Assembly: GCA_040755835.1 (NCBI GenBank)
Contig: JBFMAB010000049.1
Span: 24,919-88,918, forward strand
Origin: JADLDB01 sp040755835
GTDB lineage: Bacteria > Myxococcota > Myxococcia > Myxococcales > Myxococcaceae
DNA length: 64,000 bases
Direction of reading: 5' to 3'
The notes beneath the pieces were generated by a model, which made no database searches, was not told the DNA's origin, and saw only the letters and a program-made list of their open reading frames with translations. Within the stretch, counting starts at the first letter, position 1; each line of letters starts with the position of its first letter. A program made the position numbers and the translations under genes. Of the stretch, positions 33,141-41,321 are shown piece after piece.

Positions 33141-34247
33141 TCAGAAGCGCACCACCACCGCGCCGCCGAAGCCGCCGCCGGGCATGACCGTCGGGGTGAT
33201 GGTCGCGCGGTTGGCGATGCTGGAGAGGATGCGCCGCGGCAGCCCGCCTTCGTCGTTGCGGAACTTCGTCGAGCGGTGGTGCACCACCCAGCGGCCCACG
33301 CAGAAGCCGAGCGCCGCGCCGAGGATGACGTCGGACGCCCAGTGGTAGTTGTCCGCGATGATGGTGACGGAGAAGAGCAGCGCGAAGGTGTGGAGCGCGA
33401 TCCACACGCCGGGCGTGTTGAAGTAGTGCATCACCACCGAGGCCATCGCGTACATCGTCGCGACGTGGCCCGACGGCGTGCCCGACGGGAAGAGCCGCGC
33501 GAAGCCCGCCGGCCCGAAGTAGCGCCCTTCGCCCGTCGTCTCGCCCGGCGTGACCTCGTCGTGGGGGCCTTCGCGCCCGGTGAGCGCCTTGATGCCCAGG
33601 TGGTAGAGCTGCGTGACGGCGAACGCCTCCACCACCAACGCCGGCACCTCCACGTACTCGGGCGCGTCGGCGGTGATGCCGTAGAGGAACATGCTGGCCA
33701 CGCTGCCCCAGATGCCCATCCAGATGAACATGTCGCCGTAGGTCGTCCAGAGCTTGAAGTGATCCGGCCCGCCGAGCGCGCGCTGGAGCGCGCGCTGCAG
33801 CTGCACGTCCGGTGACGGCGAGAGCGGCAGCGACAGCGCGACCGTCGCGGCGATGGTTCCCGAGAAGACGGTCCAGTCGAGCCAATCCCACGCCGCCATG
33901 CCCGACGGAATGGCGACGAGATCCATCAGCGTGCGCAGGAAGAGCCCGCCCACGAGGTTCCACTTCTGGCCGAAGCGGTGCCGGTCGTGCGTCCACAGGC
34001 CGCGGCCGTCGCGCAGCACGTCGGCCCCCGGCGGCGTCGCGCCGTCCGCGGTGGGCGCAGGCGCGACGGGCGCGGTGGGCTGCGCCAGCGGAGCGTCGGC
34101 GGCGAGCGGCTCGGGGCCCGCGGGGGGCAGGGTCGTCGCGGTCGGCGTGCCGGCGCTCGGCACGGGATCGCCTTCCTGCGCGACGCACAGGGAGGCGCCG
34201 AGAATGACCGCGCAGATCGCCACGCGAAGGGCAGGGCGCGCACGCAT
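33141..34247 (-). CDS. Secreted PAP2-superfamily phosphatase
   Basis: 368 residues from the ATG at 34247, giving a signal peptide (about 1-24, cut after CVAQ). A Pro/Ala/Thr-rich linker follows (to about 75). The PAP2 core has the second motif PSGTPSGHVATM and the third motif with DNYHWASDVILGAALG, supplying the two catalytic His. The first motif is unusual: KALTGREGP instead of K-x6-R-P. Several hydrophobic segments surround them. PAP2 enzymes remove phosphate from lipids such as phosphatidate or undecaprenyl pyrophosphate. It is divergent from the MoxR operon start; the 175-base gap 34248-34422 holds both promoters. Confidence 0.8.
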   Translation of the reverse strand: MRARPALRVAICAVILGASLCVAQEGDPVPSAGTPTATTLPPAGPEPLAADAPLAQPTAPVAPAPTADGATPPGADVLRDGRGLWTHDRHRFGQKWNLVGGLFLRTLMDLVAIPSGMAAWDWLDWTVFSGTIAATVALSLPLSPSPDVQLQRALQRALGGPDHFKLWTTYGDMFIWMGIWGSVASMFLYGITADAPEYVEVPALVVEAFAVTQLYHLGIKALTGREGPHDEVTPGETTGEGRYFGPAGFARLFPSGTPSGHVATMYAMASVVMHYFNTPGVWIALHTFALLFSVTIIADNYHWASDVILGAALGFCVGRWVVHHRSTKFRNDEGGLPRRILSSIANRATITPTVMPGGGFGGAVVVRF

Positions 34248-34422
34248 GCGAACGCCAAGCGTAGTCCCGGGCGTCGGGACCGGCGTGGAAAAGAGGCCCC
34301 GCCACCGCACCGACCCCGACATCGACCGCTCGGTTCCATCAACGACTGCCCGGTCGGAATGTGGAAGGAAACGGCTGGCACCGGGGTTTAAGCTCGCGGA
34401 CCGCAGACCCTCCTGACCTCTC

Positions 34423-36078
34423 ATGGCGGCCGGCGAAGAGCGACGCAAACAGGTGGTCCGGGCGCGTATCGGGCGCGTGCGGCGTCGCCTCAACACGCAG
34501 GTGTGGCTCGAGGCCGCGGTCGTGCCTGCGTGGATCGCCGCGTGCGCGTTCGTGGCCTGGCGCCTGCTCGTGCACCGCGGCGTGCCGATCGCGGGCGGCG
34601 CGCTGTTCGTCGCGGCGGTGGCGACGACGTGGTGGTACGGCCGCCGGCGCCGCGTCTCCGTAGAGGAGGCCGCCATCGTGGCGGATCGCCGCGCCAACGC
34701 CGGCGGGCTGCTCCTCACCCGCCTCGAGCGCGCCGTCGGTGAGTGGGAACTCGGCCTCAACCAGCGCCTCCACGACCTCACCCTGCCGTCCATCGACGTG
34801 CGGCGGCCGCTGACGCTCCTCGCGCTCGCCGCGCTGTTCGTCGCGGCCGGGGTGCTGGTGCCGCTCCCCGAGCGCATCGTTCGCCCCACCAACGCCGCAG
34901 CGCAGACGCGCATCGAGCAACTCGACGACAAGCTGGCCGCGCTCGCGCAGGAAGAGCCGCCGGACCAGGCCGCGCTCGACGAGCTGCAGCGTCTCAAGGA
35001 GGAGCTCGAGGACGGCACCTTCGACGCCGCCGACTGGGAGGCCGCCGACGCGCTCGACAAACAGCTCGATCGCGAGGCCGCCGAGGCCGCCGCCGAGCTC
35101 GCCCGCGCCGAGTCCGCCGCGAAGAACTTCGAAGAGGCGCTCGCCCACGCACAGTCGGCCGAAGGCGCCCAGCGCGAACGCGAAGAGCTCGAGCGCGCAC
35201 TCATGGAGCTGTCGGACGGGCAGGCGTCGAACGGTGAGCAGGCGCTGCAGCAGGCGATGGGACAGCAGGGCAAGGATGGCCAGCAGGGTCAGCAGGGCCA
35301 GCAGGGTCAGCAGGGCCAGCAGGGCCAGCAGGGTCAGCAGGGTCAGCAGGGCCAGCAGGGTCAGCAGGGTCAGCAGGGTCAGCAGGGTCAGCAGGGTCAG
35401 CAGGGCCAGCAGGGTCAGCAGGGCCAGCAAGGCCAGCAAGGGCAGCAAGGGCAGCAAGGGCAGCAAGGCCAGCAAGGCCAGCAAGGGCAGCAGGGCCAGC
35501 AAGGGCAGCAGGGCGGTCAGACGGGGCCGTCCCGCGCGCAGGTGTCCGACCTGAAGCGCGCGCTGCAGCAGCGCCGCGAGCAGCTCGCGAAGAGCTTCGG
35601 TCAGCAGAGCGGCAACTCCAGCCAGAAGCAGTCATCGCGCCAGTCCAATCAGCAAGGGCAGCAGGGACAAGGACAAGGCCAGCAGGGACAAGGCCAACAG
35701 GGACAAGGCCAACAGGGACAAGGCCAGCAGGGACAAGGCCAGCAGGCGCAGGGCAATGGCCGGGAGCACGCGTCGCGCGTGGTGCAGGAAGACGGCGCGG
35801 GCATCTCGCGCGGGGGCGGCGCGAACGAGCTCGTCTTCGGCGGCGGCGCAGAGATGGACCCCGACCGCCTGAAGTTCGATGCGCTGCCCGAAGGCCACGG
35901 CGGTGAGGGCCAGGAGCTCTTCGGCCTGCGCGCTGCCAATCCGCGCGTGAACCCGAGCGCGCCCGACGGCGTCTCGACCGGCACCGCCGCCGCCGGCGAC
36001 CAGGGCGCGGGCTACAACGAAGGCGCCATGCGCCCGCGAAACCGCGCCCTCGTGCAGAAATACTTCGACTCGAAGTGA
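34423..36078 (+). CDS. DUF4175-like membrane protein with Gly-Gln-Gln repeats, first gene of the MoxR operon
   Basis: 551 residues. A basic start, a hydrophobic pair at about 36-75 and a third at about 126-150 place the N-terminus in the membrane. Residues 160-280 are a long charged coiled-coil-like helix (IEQLDDKLAALAQEEPPDQA and so on). Then comes a run of 26 Gln-Gln-Gly units (287-364), a helical stretch, a second Gly-Gln-rich run (about 410-445), and a Gly-rich C-terminus. The hydrophobic trio with coiled coil and Gln-rich tail resembles DUF4175 proteins found beside MoxR genes. It is 42 bases upstream of moxR and probably scaffolds the complex. Confidence 0.75.
   Translation: MAAGEERRKQVVRARIGRVRRRLNTQVWLEAAVVPAWIAACAFVAWRLLVHRGVPIAGGALFVAAVATTWWYGRRRRVSVEEAAIVADRRANAGGLLLTRLERAVGEWELGLNQRLHDLTLPSIDVRRPLTLLALAALFVAAGVLVPLPERIVRPTNAAAQTRIEQLDDKLAALAQEEPPDQAALDELQRLKEELEDGTFDAADWEAADALDKQLDREAAEAAAELARAESAAKNFEEALAHAQSAEGAQREREELERALMELSDGQASNGEQALQQAMGQQGKDGQQGQQGQQGQQGQQGQQGQQGQQGQQGQQGQQGQQGQQGQQGQQGQQGQQGQQGQQGQQGQQGQQGQQGQQGQQGQQGGQTGPSRAQVSDLKRALQQRREQLAKSFGQQSGNSSQKQSSRQSNQQGQQGQGQGQQGQGQQGQGQQGQGQQGQGQQAQGNGREHASRVVQEDGAGISRGGGANELVFGGGAEMDPDRLKFDALPEGHGGEGQELFGLRAANPRVNPSAPDGVSTGTAAAGDQGAGYNEGAMRPRNRALVQKYFDSK
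35281..35514 (+). repeat. 26 tandem copies of a 9-base unit inside the DUF4175-like gene
   Basis: Unit CAGCAGGGY or CAGCAAGGN repeated 26 times without interruption, encoding (Gln-Gln-Gly)26. The third bases vary, which points to selection on the protein rather than recent slippage alone. Because the unit is 9 bases, gain or loss of copies keeps the frame and changes only length. Confidence 0.9.
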
Positions 36079-36120
36079 AACGAAGCGACGCCGCAGCACC
36101 TCGACGGAGAAAGGCCTCCC

Positions 36121-37116
36121 GTGTCCGACCAACTCCTCACACCGATGGAAGTGCAGACCGCGGGCGAGTCCATCGCCATGCTGAAGGCGGCCCTCAACCA
36201 GGTGCTGCTCGACCAGGGCGGCGTCGTCGACCGCGTCGCCACCGCCATCCTCGCGCGCGGCCACGTGCTCCTCGAAGGTCTGCCCGGCCTCGGCAAGACG
36301 GAGCTGTGCAAGGGCCTCGCGCGGCTCTTGTCGCTGCCGTTCAAGCGCATCCAGTTCACGCCGGACCTCCTGCCCGGCGACATCACCGGCACGTACGTCA
36401 TCGACGGTGAGACGAAGGCCTTCACCTTCCGCGCCGGTCCTCTCTTCGCGTCCATCGTGCTGGCCGACGAGATCAACCGCAGCTCGCCCAAAACGCAGTC
36501 CGCGCTGCTCGAGGCGATGCAGGAGCGCAGCGTCACGGTGCTCGGCACGACGCACTCGCTGCCCAGCCCCTTCTTCGTGCTCGCCACGCAGAACCCCATC
36601 GAGCTCGAAGGCACCTACCCGCTGCCCGAGGCGCAGCTCGACCGCTTCATGTTCCGCGTCCTCGTGCCGCCCGTCGGCGCGCGCACCATGGCCACCATCC
36701 TCACCCAGCGCGTGCGCGGGCAGCCGCCCGAGCTCAAGCCCGTCACCGACGGTGGGGGCCTGCAGACGCTGTTCGCCCTGGTCGACCGCGTACACCTGCC
36801 AGCGCCCGTCGCCGAGTACATCGGCCGCCTGGTGGAGGCGACGCACCCGACGTCGGCCGGCGCGCCCGACCGCGTGCGCCGCTTCGTCCGCTATGGCGCC
36901 TCGCCGCGCGCCGCGCTGGCGCTCGCCGCGTCCAGCCGCGCGTGGGCGCTCAGCAAGGGCAAGCCCAACGTCGGCTTCGACGAGGTCCGCGAGATGGCGT
37001 CGGCCGTCTTCAACCACCGCCTGGTGCTGTCGTACGAGGCCGCGCTCGAGAAGGTGAGCGGCGAGGCGCTGGTGGAGGAGCTGCTCGCCGCGGTGCCGGA
37101 GGTGGCGCGTGCTTGA
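36121..37116 (+). CDS. MoxR-family AAA+ ATPase
   Basis: 331 residues from a GTG. Walker A is GLPGLGKT near 57-64, Walker B LADEINRSSPKTQSALLEAM near 114-133, and sensor 1 ATQNPIELEGTYPLPEAQLD with RF after it near 160-181, all typical of MoxR. Helical lid to the end. MoxR ATPases act as chaperones that activate or load metal-site VWA proteins; here a DUF58 protein and two VWA proteins follow in the same operon. The stop overlaps the GTG of the next gene. A GGAG lies ahead of the start. Cytoplasmic. Confidence 0.9.
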   Translation: MSDQLLTPMEVQTAGESIAMLKAALNQVLLDQGGVVDRVATAILARGHVLLEGLPGLGKTELCKGLARLLSLPFKRIQFTPDLLPGDITGTYVIDGETKAFTFRAGPLFASIVLADEINRSSPKTQSALLEAMQERSVTVLGTTHSLPSPFFVLATQNPIELEGTYPLPEAQLDRFMFRVLVPPVGARTMATILTQRVRGQPPELKPVTDGGGLQTLFALVDRVHLPAPVAEYIGRLVEATHPTSAGAPDRVRRFVRYGASPRAALALAASSRAWALSKGKPNVGFDEVREMASAVFNHRLVLSYEAALEKVSGEALVEELLAAVPEVARA

Positions 37117-38884
37117 GGTGATGGCGCTGTCTTTTGCGCTCACCGCGGGGGTGCTGCAGGCCGACGACGCGGACGATCCGGACTCGGTCGCCGCGCCGGC
37201 CCCGCCGCCCGTCGCGCCGATCGCCGACAACGACGACGGCCTCGACGACGTCGAGAGCCATGGCACGAGCGGTCCGTCGGTGCTGCTCAAGTACCAGCTG
37301 GCGCAGCTGCAGCGCGCCACCGTCGGCGGCGGCGCCACCAAGGTGTCCGTCGAGACGAACGCGCCCACGCCGTCCTTCGGCCTGTTCCCGGTCCGCGTCT
37401 TCATCGACAACACCGGCGGCCCGCGGCAGACGATCCGCCTCGCCTTCAGCGGCAACGTCACCGGCAGCTTCCACACCGTCACCCGCGAGGTGGAGGTGAA
37501 CGCCGGCGAGCGCCGCGTCGTCACCCTGCCCGCGCCGTCGGAGATGCGCTACGGCACCATGAGCGCGTCGGGCCCCGGCATCACCGAGGGCGGCGAGACG
37601 AGCGTGTACTTCAACAGCACCTACGCCCCGCACCGCGTGGTGCTGACGCTGTCCGGTCCCGAGCGCTTCCAGTCGTTCATCGGCCGGCCGCCCAGCTACT
37701 CGCGCGCCGACGTCTTCGTGATGACGATCCCCCCGGCCGAGGCGCCGTCGGAGCTCGCCGCGTACGTCGGCTACGACGCCGTCATCGTCCCCGACGCCAC
37801 GACGCTCGAGAGCCTCGACGAAGGGCAGCGGCGCGCGCTCGAGGCCTACGCCGTCACCGGCGGCCACCTGGTGGTGAAGGGGCCGCTGCGCGCCGGCGGG
37901 CTCTTCCCGCTGCTGGTGGGGGAGCCGAAGAAGACGCAGCCGTACGGGCTCGGCCGCCTCGCCGTCGTGGGAGACACGCCCGACGACGACACCCTGGCGC
38001 TGCGCACGACGCCGGCGGTGAAGCCACAGGGCCCGGTCCCCGAGTACGAGCGGCGCTACGGCGGCGCGAAGCTCGAGCCGCTGCTGCCGCAGGCGACCGC
38101 GCCGCTCGGCCGCTTCCTGCTCATCATCACCGCGTTCACCCTGGCCATCGGGCCCGGCAGCATCTGGGTGGCGCGGCGCCGCGGGCCGGCCGCGCTGCTC
38201 GTCACCATCCCCGGCACGGCCGCCGTCACCTGCGTGGCGATCATCGCGTACTCGCTCATCGCCGACGGCTTCACCGTGCACGGCGCGATGTTCTCGTTCA
38301 CGCGGCTCGACTCGAAGCAGCACCGCGCCGTCACCGCGGGCGTCACCGCGTACTACGCGAACCTCGCCCCCGGCCGTGCCACCTTCTCCGCGTCCACCGT
38401 GCCCATCGCGCCGTGGGAAGACAACCGCGAGAAGTTCGTCGCCGACATGACCTGGCGCGACGGCCTCACCCTGGGCAGCGACTTCGTGCCGTCGCGCGTG
38501 TACCGCGAGTGGGGCTTCCTGTCGGTCGAGCCGACGCGCGCGCGGCTGGTGCTCAAGGCGTCGGGCGACCGGTGGACGGTGCAGAACGCGCTCGGGCAGC
38601 GGGTGAAGTCGGTGGCCGTGCGCATCGACGGCGAGACCTGGGAAGCGCGCGACGTGCGCGACGGCGGCGAGGCGATGCTGGCCCGCGGCAGCGACCAGCA
38701 GTACCACCGGCACGACGCGGCCAGCCGCTTCGGCCCCGCGGTGGCCGGCACCATCGTCCACGACGAGCTCGCCGACGGGCAGTTCCTCGCGCGCCTCGAC
38801 GGCGAAGGCTTCCTGCCTACCGGCGGCGTGCGCATGTCGCTGCACCAGTCCGAGCACTGGGTGCGCGGGGAGGTGGAGCGATGA
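37109..38884 (+). CDS. Uncharacterised membrane protein with amidotransferase-like segment
   Basis: 591 residues from a GTG that overlaps moxR by 8 bases; an ATG at 37121 is an alternative start. A short hydrophobic signal-like start (about 5-17) is followed by an acidic linker and a beta-rich periplasmic domain (about 60-200). A segment YDAVIVPDATTLESLDEGQR with YAVTGGHLVVKG (about 225-255) resembles the class-I amidotransferase-like fold seen in VWA-operon proteins, without an obvious catalytic Cys. Two hydrophobic helices follow at about 335-355 and 368-392, then a second beta-rich part. It links the MoxR gene to the ABC genes; the family is not recognised. Confidence 0.75.
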   Translation: MLEVMALSFALTAGVLQADDADDPDSVAAPAPPPVAPIADNDDGLDDVESHGTSGPSVLLKYQLAQLQRATVGGGATKVSVETNAPTPSFGLFPVRVFIDNTGGPRQTIRLAFSGNVTGSFHTVTREVEVNAGERRVVTLPAPSEMRYGTMSASGPGITEGGETSVYFNSTYAPHRVVLTLSGPERFQSFIGRPPSYSRADVFVMTIPPAEAPSELAAYVGYDAVIVPDATTLESLDEGQRRALEAYAVTGGHLVVKGPLRAGGLFPLLVGEPKKTQPYGLGRLAVVGDTPDDDTLALRTTPAVKPQGPVPEYERRYGGAKLEPLLPQATAPLGRFLLIITAFTLAIGPGSIWVARRRGPAALLVTIPGTAAVTCVAIIAYSLIADGFTVHGAMFSFTRLDSKQHRAVTAGVTAYYANLAPGRATFSASTVPIAPWEDNREKFVADMTWRDGLTLGSDFVPSRVYREWGFLSVEPTRARLVLKASGDRWTVQNALGQRVKSVAVRIDGETWEARDVRDGGEAMLARGSDQQYHRHDAASRFGPAVAGTIVHDELADGQFLARLDGEGFLPTGGVRMSLHQSEHWVRGEVER

Positions 38885-39873
38885 GCCTGCTCACGGTGAA
38901 GGGCCTGTCGCGGCACTTCGGCAGCCTGAAGGCGGTCGACGACGTCACGTTCTCGCTCGACGCCGGCACCATCCTCGGGTTCATCGGGCCCAACGGCGCG
39001 GGCAAGTCGACGACGATGCGCATCATCGCCACGCTGGACGTGCCCACCGCCGGCGAGGTGCTGCTCGACGGCCAGTCGGTGGTGGCGCGGCCCGACGCGG
39101 CGCGCCCGCTCATCGGCTACATGCCGGACCGCTACGGCACGTACGAAGACATGACCGTCTTCGAGTTCCTCGACTTCTTCGCGCGCGCCTACAAGCTGCG
39201 CGGCAAGGAGCGCGTGGAGCGCGTCGACTCGGTGATGGAGTTCACCGGGCTCTTGCCGCTGAAGGACAAGCTGACCAGCGAGCTGTCCAAAGGCATGAAG
39301 CAGCGCGTGGCGCTGGGCCGTACGCTGCTTCACGATCCGAAGCTGCTCATCCTCGACGAGCCCGCCGACGGCCTCGATCCGCGCGCCCGCATCGAGCTCC
39401 GCGAGCTGCTGCGCGCGCTCGCCAGCCAGGGCAAGGCGGTGCTGATCTCCAGCCACATCCTCACCGAGCTGTCGGAGATCTGCGACGCCTGCGCCATCAT
39501 CGAGCAGGGGCGGCTGCTGGCCACCGGCAGCGTGCAGGAGGTGCTGTCGCGTACGCACGGCGCGCTGCCGTCCACCGACGTGGAGGTGCGACTGCACGCG
39601 ACGCCCGGCGCGCGCGACGCGGTGACGCAGAAGGCCGAGCGCCTGCTGCTCGAGCAGCCCCTGGTGGTGGATGTGGTGCCGTCGAACGACGGCGTGCGCT
39701 TCCGCATCGAGCTGCCGCAGGGCACGCAGCCCACGCCGGGCTGGGTGGACGGGGCGTGCGTACGAATCCTGAAGGCGATGGTGGCGGCGGAGCTGCCGGT
39801 GGTGAGCTTCCAGACGCGCGAGCACGACCTGGAAGACGCGTTCATGTCCGTCACCCGGGGGCGCGTGCAGTGA
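38881..39873 (+). CDS. ABC transporter ATP-binding protein of the MoxR operon
   Basis: 330 residues. Walker A GPNGAGKST near 36-44, signature LSKGMKQRVALGRTLLHDPK near 138-157, Walker B LLILDEPADGLDP and H-loop SSHILTELSEICD. The C-terminal 100 residues after the core resemble those of ABC-2 exporters such as GldA and natA-type ATPases. The ATG overlaps the upstream stop in ATGA, and its own stop overlaps the permease GTG in GTGA. It drives the two permeases that follow; the exported substrate is unknown. Confidence 0.9.
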   Translation: MSLLTVKGLSRHFGSLKAVDDVTFSLDAGTILGFIGPNGAGKSTTMRIIATLDVPTAGEVLLDGQSVVARPDAARPLIGYMPDRYGTYEDMTVFEFLDFFARAYKLRGKERVERVDSVMEFTGLLPLKDKLTSELSKGMKQRVALGRTLLHDPKLLILDEPADGLDPRARIELRELLRALASQGKAVLISSHILTELSEICDACAIIEQGRLLATGSVQEVLSRTHGALPSTDVEVRLHATPGARDAVTQKAERLLLEQPLVVDVVPSNDGVRFRIELPQGTQPTPGWVDGACVRILKAMVAAELPVVSFQTREHDLEDAFMSVTRGRVQ

Positions 39874-41321
39874 GCACCGCCACCGCCACGACAACGCCGG
39901 CCACGCCGGACGCGTTCGATCGCCTCGGCGAGCGGGTGGCCGACGCCATCAACCCCATCGTGGTGAAGGAGGTGCGCCAGGGCCTGCGCACGCGCGTCTT
40001 CACCATCTTCTTCGCGGTGATGCTGGCGGCGAACCTGCTCATCTCGCTCGTCGCCTTCGCCTTCGCCGACGAGGGCGGAACGCGGACGGGGCAGGACGCC
40101 TTCATGGCGTACTTCGTCGCGCTGGCCTGCGTGCAGTTCTTCGTCATTCCGTACTCGGCGTACCGGTCGATGTCGCGCGAGGCCGAGGAGGAGACGTGGG
40201 TGCTGCTCACGCTCACGGGCCTGGGCCCGCGCCGCATCCTCGCGGGGAAGGTGGCGAGCTTCGTCCTGCAGGGCACGCTGTACGCCTCGGCCGCTGCGCC
40301 GTTCCTGCTGTTCAGCTACTACCTGAACGGCATCGACCTGCCGACCATCGTGGTCGCGCTGGCGACGAGCATCGCGTACCAGCTCTTTCTGGTGGCGCTG
40401 TCCGTCAGCATGGCGACCCTGGCCGAGACGCGGCTCGTGCGCGGGCTCTTGCATTTCGTGCTGCTGGGCCTCCTGCTGCAGGGCCTGGGCTTCGGCATTG
40501 GCGGCACCGCGGGCGCGATGGAGCTGTCCCGCAAGGCGCTGGCCGACGGCGTCTTCTGGCTGTCCGCGCTCGCCGGCACCTTCGCGATGGTGACGACGGG
40601 CATGCTGTTCTTCGAGCTCGCCGCGGCGCGGCTGTCGCTGCCGTCCGAGGACTACGCGCGCGGCCCGCGGCGCTGGTACCTCGTCCAGGCGGTGGGGATG
40701 CTGGCGTTTTTCCTCTGGGGCTACGCGGCCTCGGGCGAGCGCGGCGTGCTGGTGGCCGGTGCCCTCTCCCAGGCCGCGCACGCGCTGCTGGTGGGCCAGA
40801 CGGTGGCGTCGGACCGCGACGGCATGGCGCGCGTGCACTGGGCGACCGGCAAGCGCTTCTCGCCGTTCAAGCCGGGCGCGCTGCGCGGCTTCACGGTCGT
40901 CACCGTCGTCACGCTGGCGGCGGGCGCGCTGTACGCGGTGCCGGGCTTCTCCGCCGGGGACCCGGGCATGGAGGCGGTCATCATCGCGGCGCCGGCCTTC
41001 GCGCTGGTGTACCTGGCGACGCCGCAGATCGTCGCGCGCTGGGTGCCGCACCCGCCGTCGCAGACGGCGCTCATGGTGCGCGTGCTGGCCTTCGGCCTCT
41101 TCGTGCTGGGGGTGGGCCTGCCGCCGCTGGTGGGCGAGCTGGTCGCCGAGGCCGACAACCTGGCGCTCAACCTGCTCAACCCCACCGTGGGCCTCGTCAA
41201 CGTGGCGAAGGCGAAGGTGGACGCGCTGCCGCTGGTGCTCGTGCCGTGGGGCGTCGCGCTGGGCGTGACGGCGTGGGCGTTCGCGGTGCTGCGCCGCCAT
41301 GACGTGGAGCCGCTGGCATGA
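39870..41321 (+). CDS. ABC-2 type permease (first of two)
   Basis: 483 residues from a GTG overlapping the ATPase stop (GTGA). The N-terminal 30 residues are cytoplasmic. INPIVVKEVRQGLRTRVFTI at 28-47 is the amphipathic coupling helix common to ABC-2 permeases and is nearly identical in the next gene. About 10-12 hydrophobic segments follow (first at about 47-68). The conserved SREAEEETWVLLTLTGLGPR after the second span matches REQEEETWVLLLLTGLGGRN in the paralogue. The two permeases thus form a heterodimer by duplication. The stop overlaps the next ATG. Confidence 0.85.
   Translation: MSTATATTTPATPDAFDRLGERVADAINPIVVKEVRQGLRTRVFTIFFAVMLAANLLISLVAFAFADEGGTRTGQDAFMAYFVALACVQFFVIPYSAYRSMSREAEEETWVLLTLTGLGPRRILAGKVASFVLQGTLYASAAAPFLLFSYYLNGIDLPTIVVALATSIAYQLFLVALSVSMATLAETRLVRGLLHFVLLGLLLQGLGFGIGGTAGAMELSRKALADGVFWLSALAGTFAMVTTGMLFFELAAARLSLPSEDYARGPRRWYLVQAVGMLAFFLWGYAASGERGVLVAGALSQAAHALLVGQTVASDRDGMARVHWATGKRFSPFKPGALRGFTVVTVVTLAAGALYAVPGFSAGDPGMEAVIIAAPAFALVYLATPQIVARWVPHPPSQTALMVRVLAFGLFVLGVGLPPLVGELVAEADNLALNLLNPTVGLVNVAKAKVDALPLVLVPWGVALGVTAWAFAVLRRHDVEPLA

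Noticed and set aside
34380..34400. A sigma-54-like site (TGGCAC then TTTAAGC) before the MoxR operon.
   Set aside because: The -12 part does not match TTGC at the required spacing.
35281..35514. The regular repeats could be mistaken for a CRISPR array.
   Set aside because: They are contiguous 9-base units without spacers, inside an intact reading frame.
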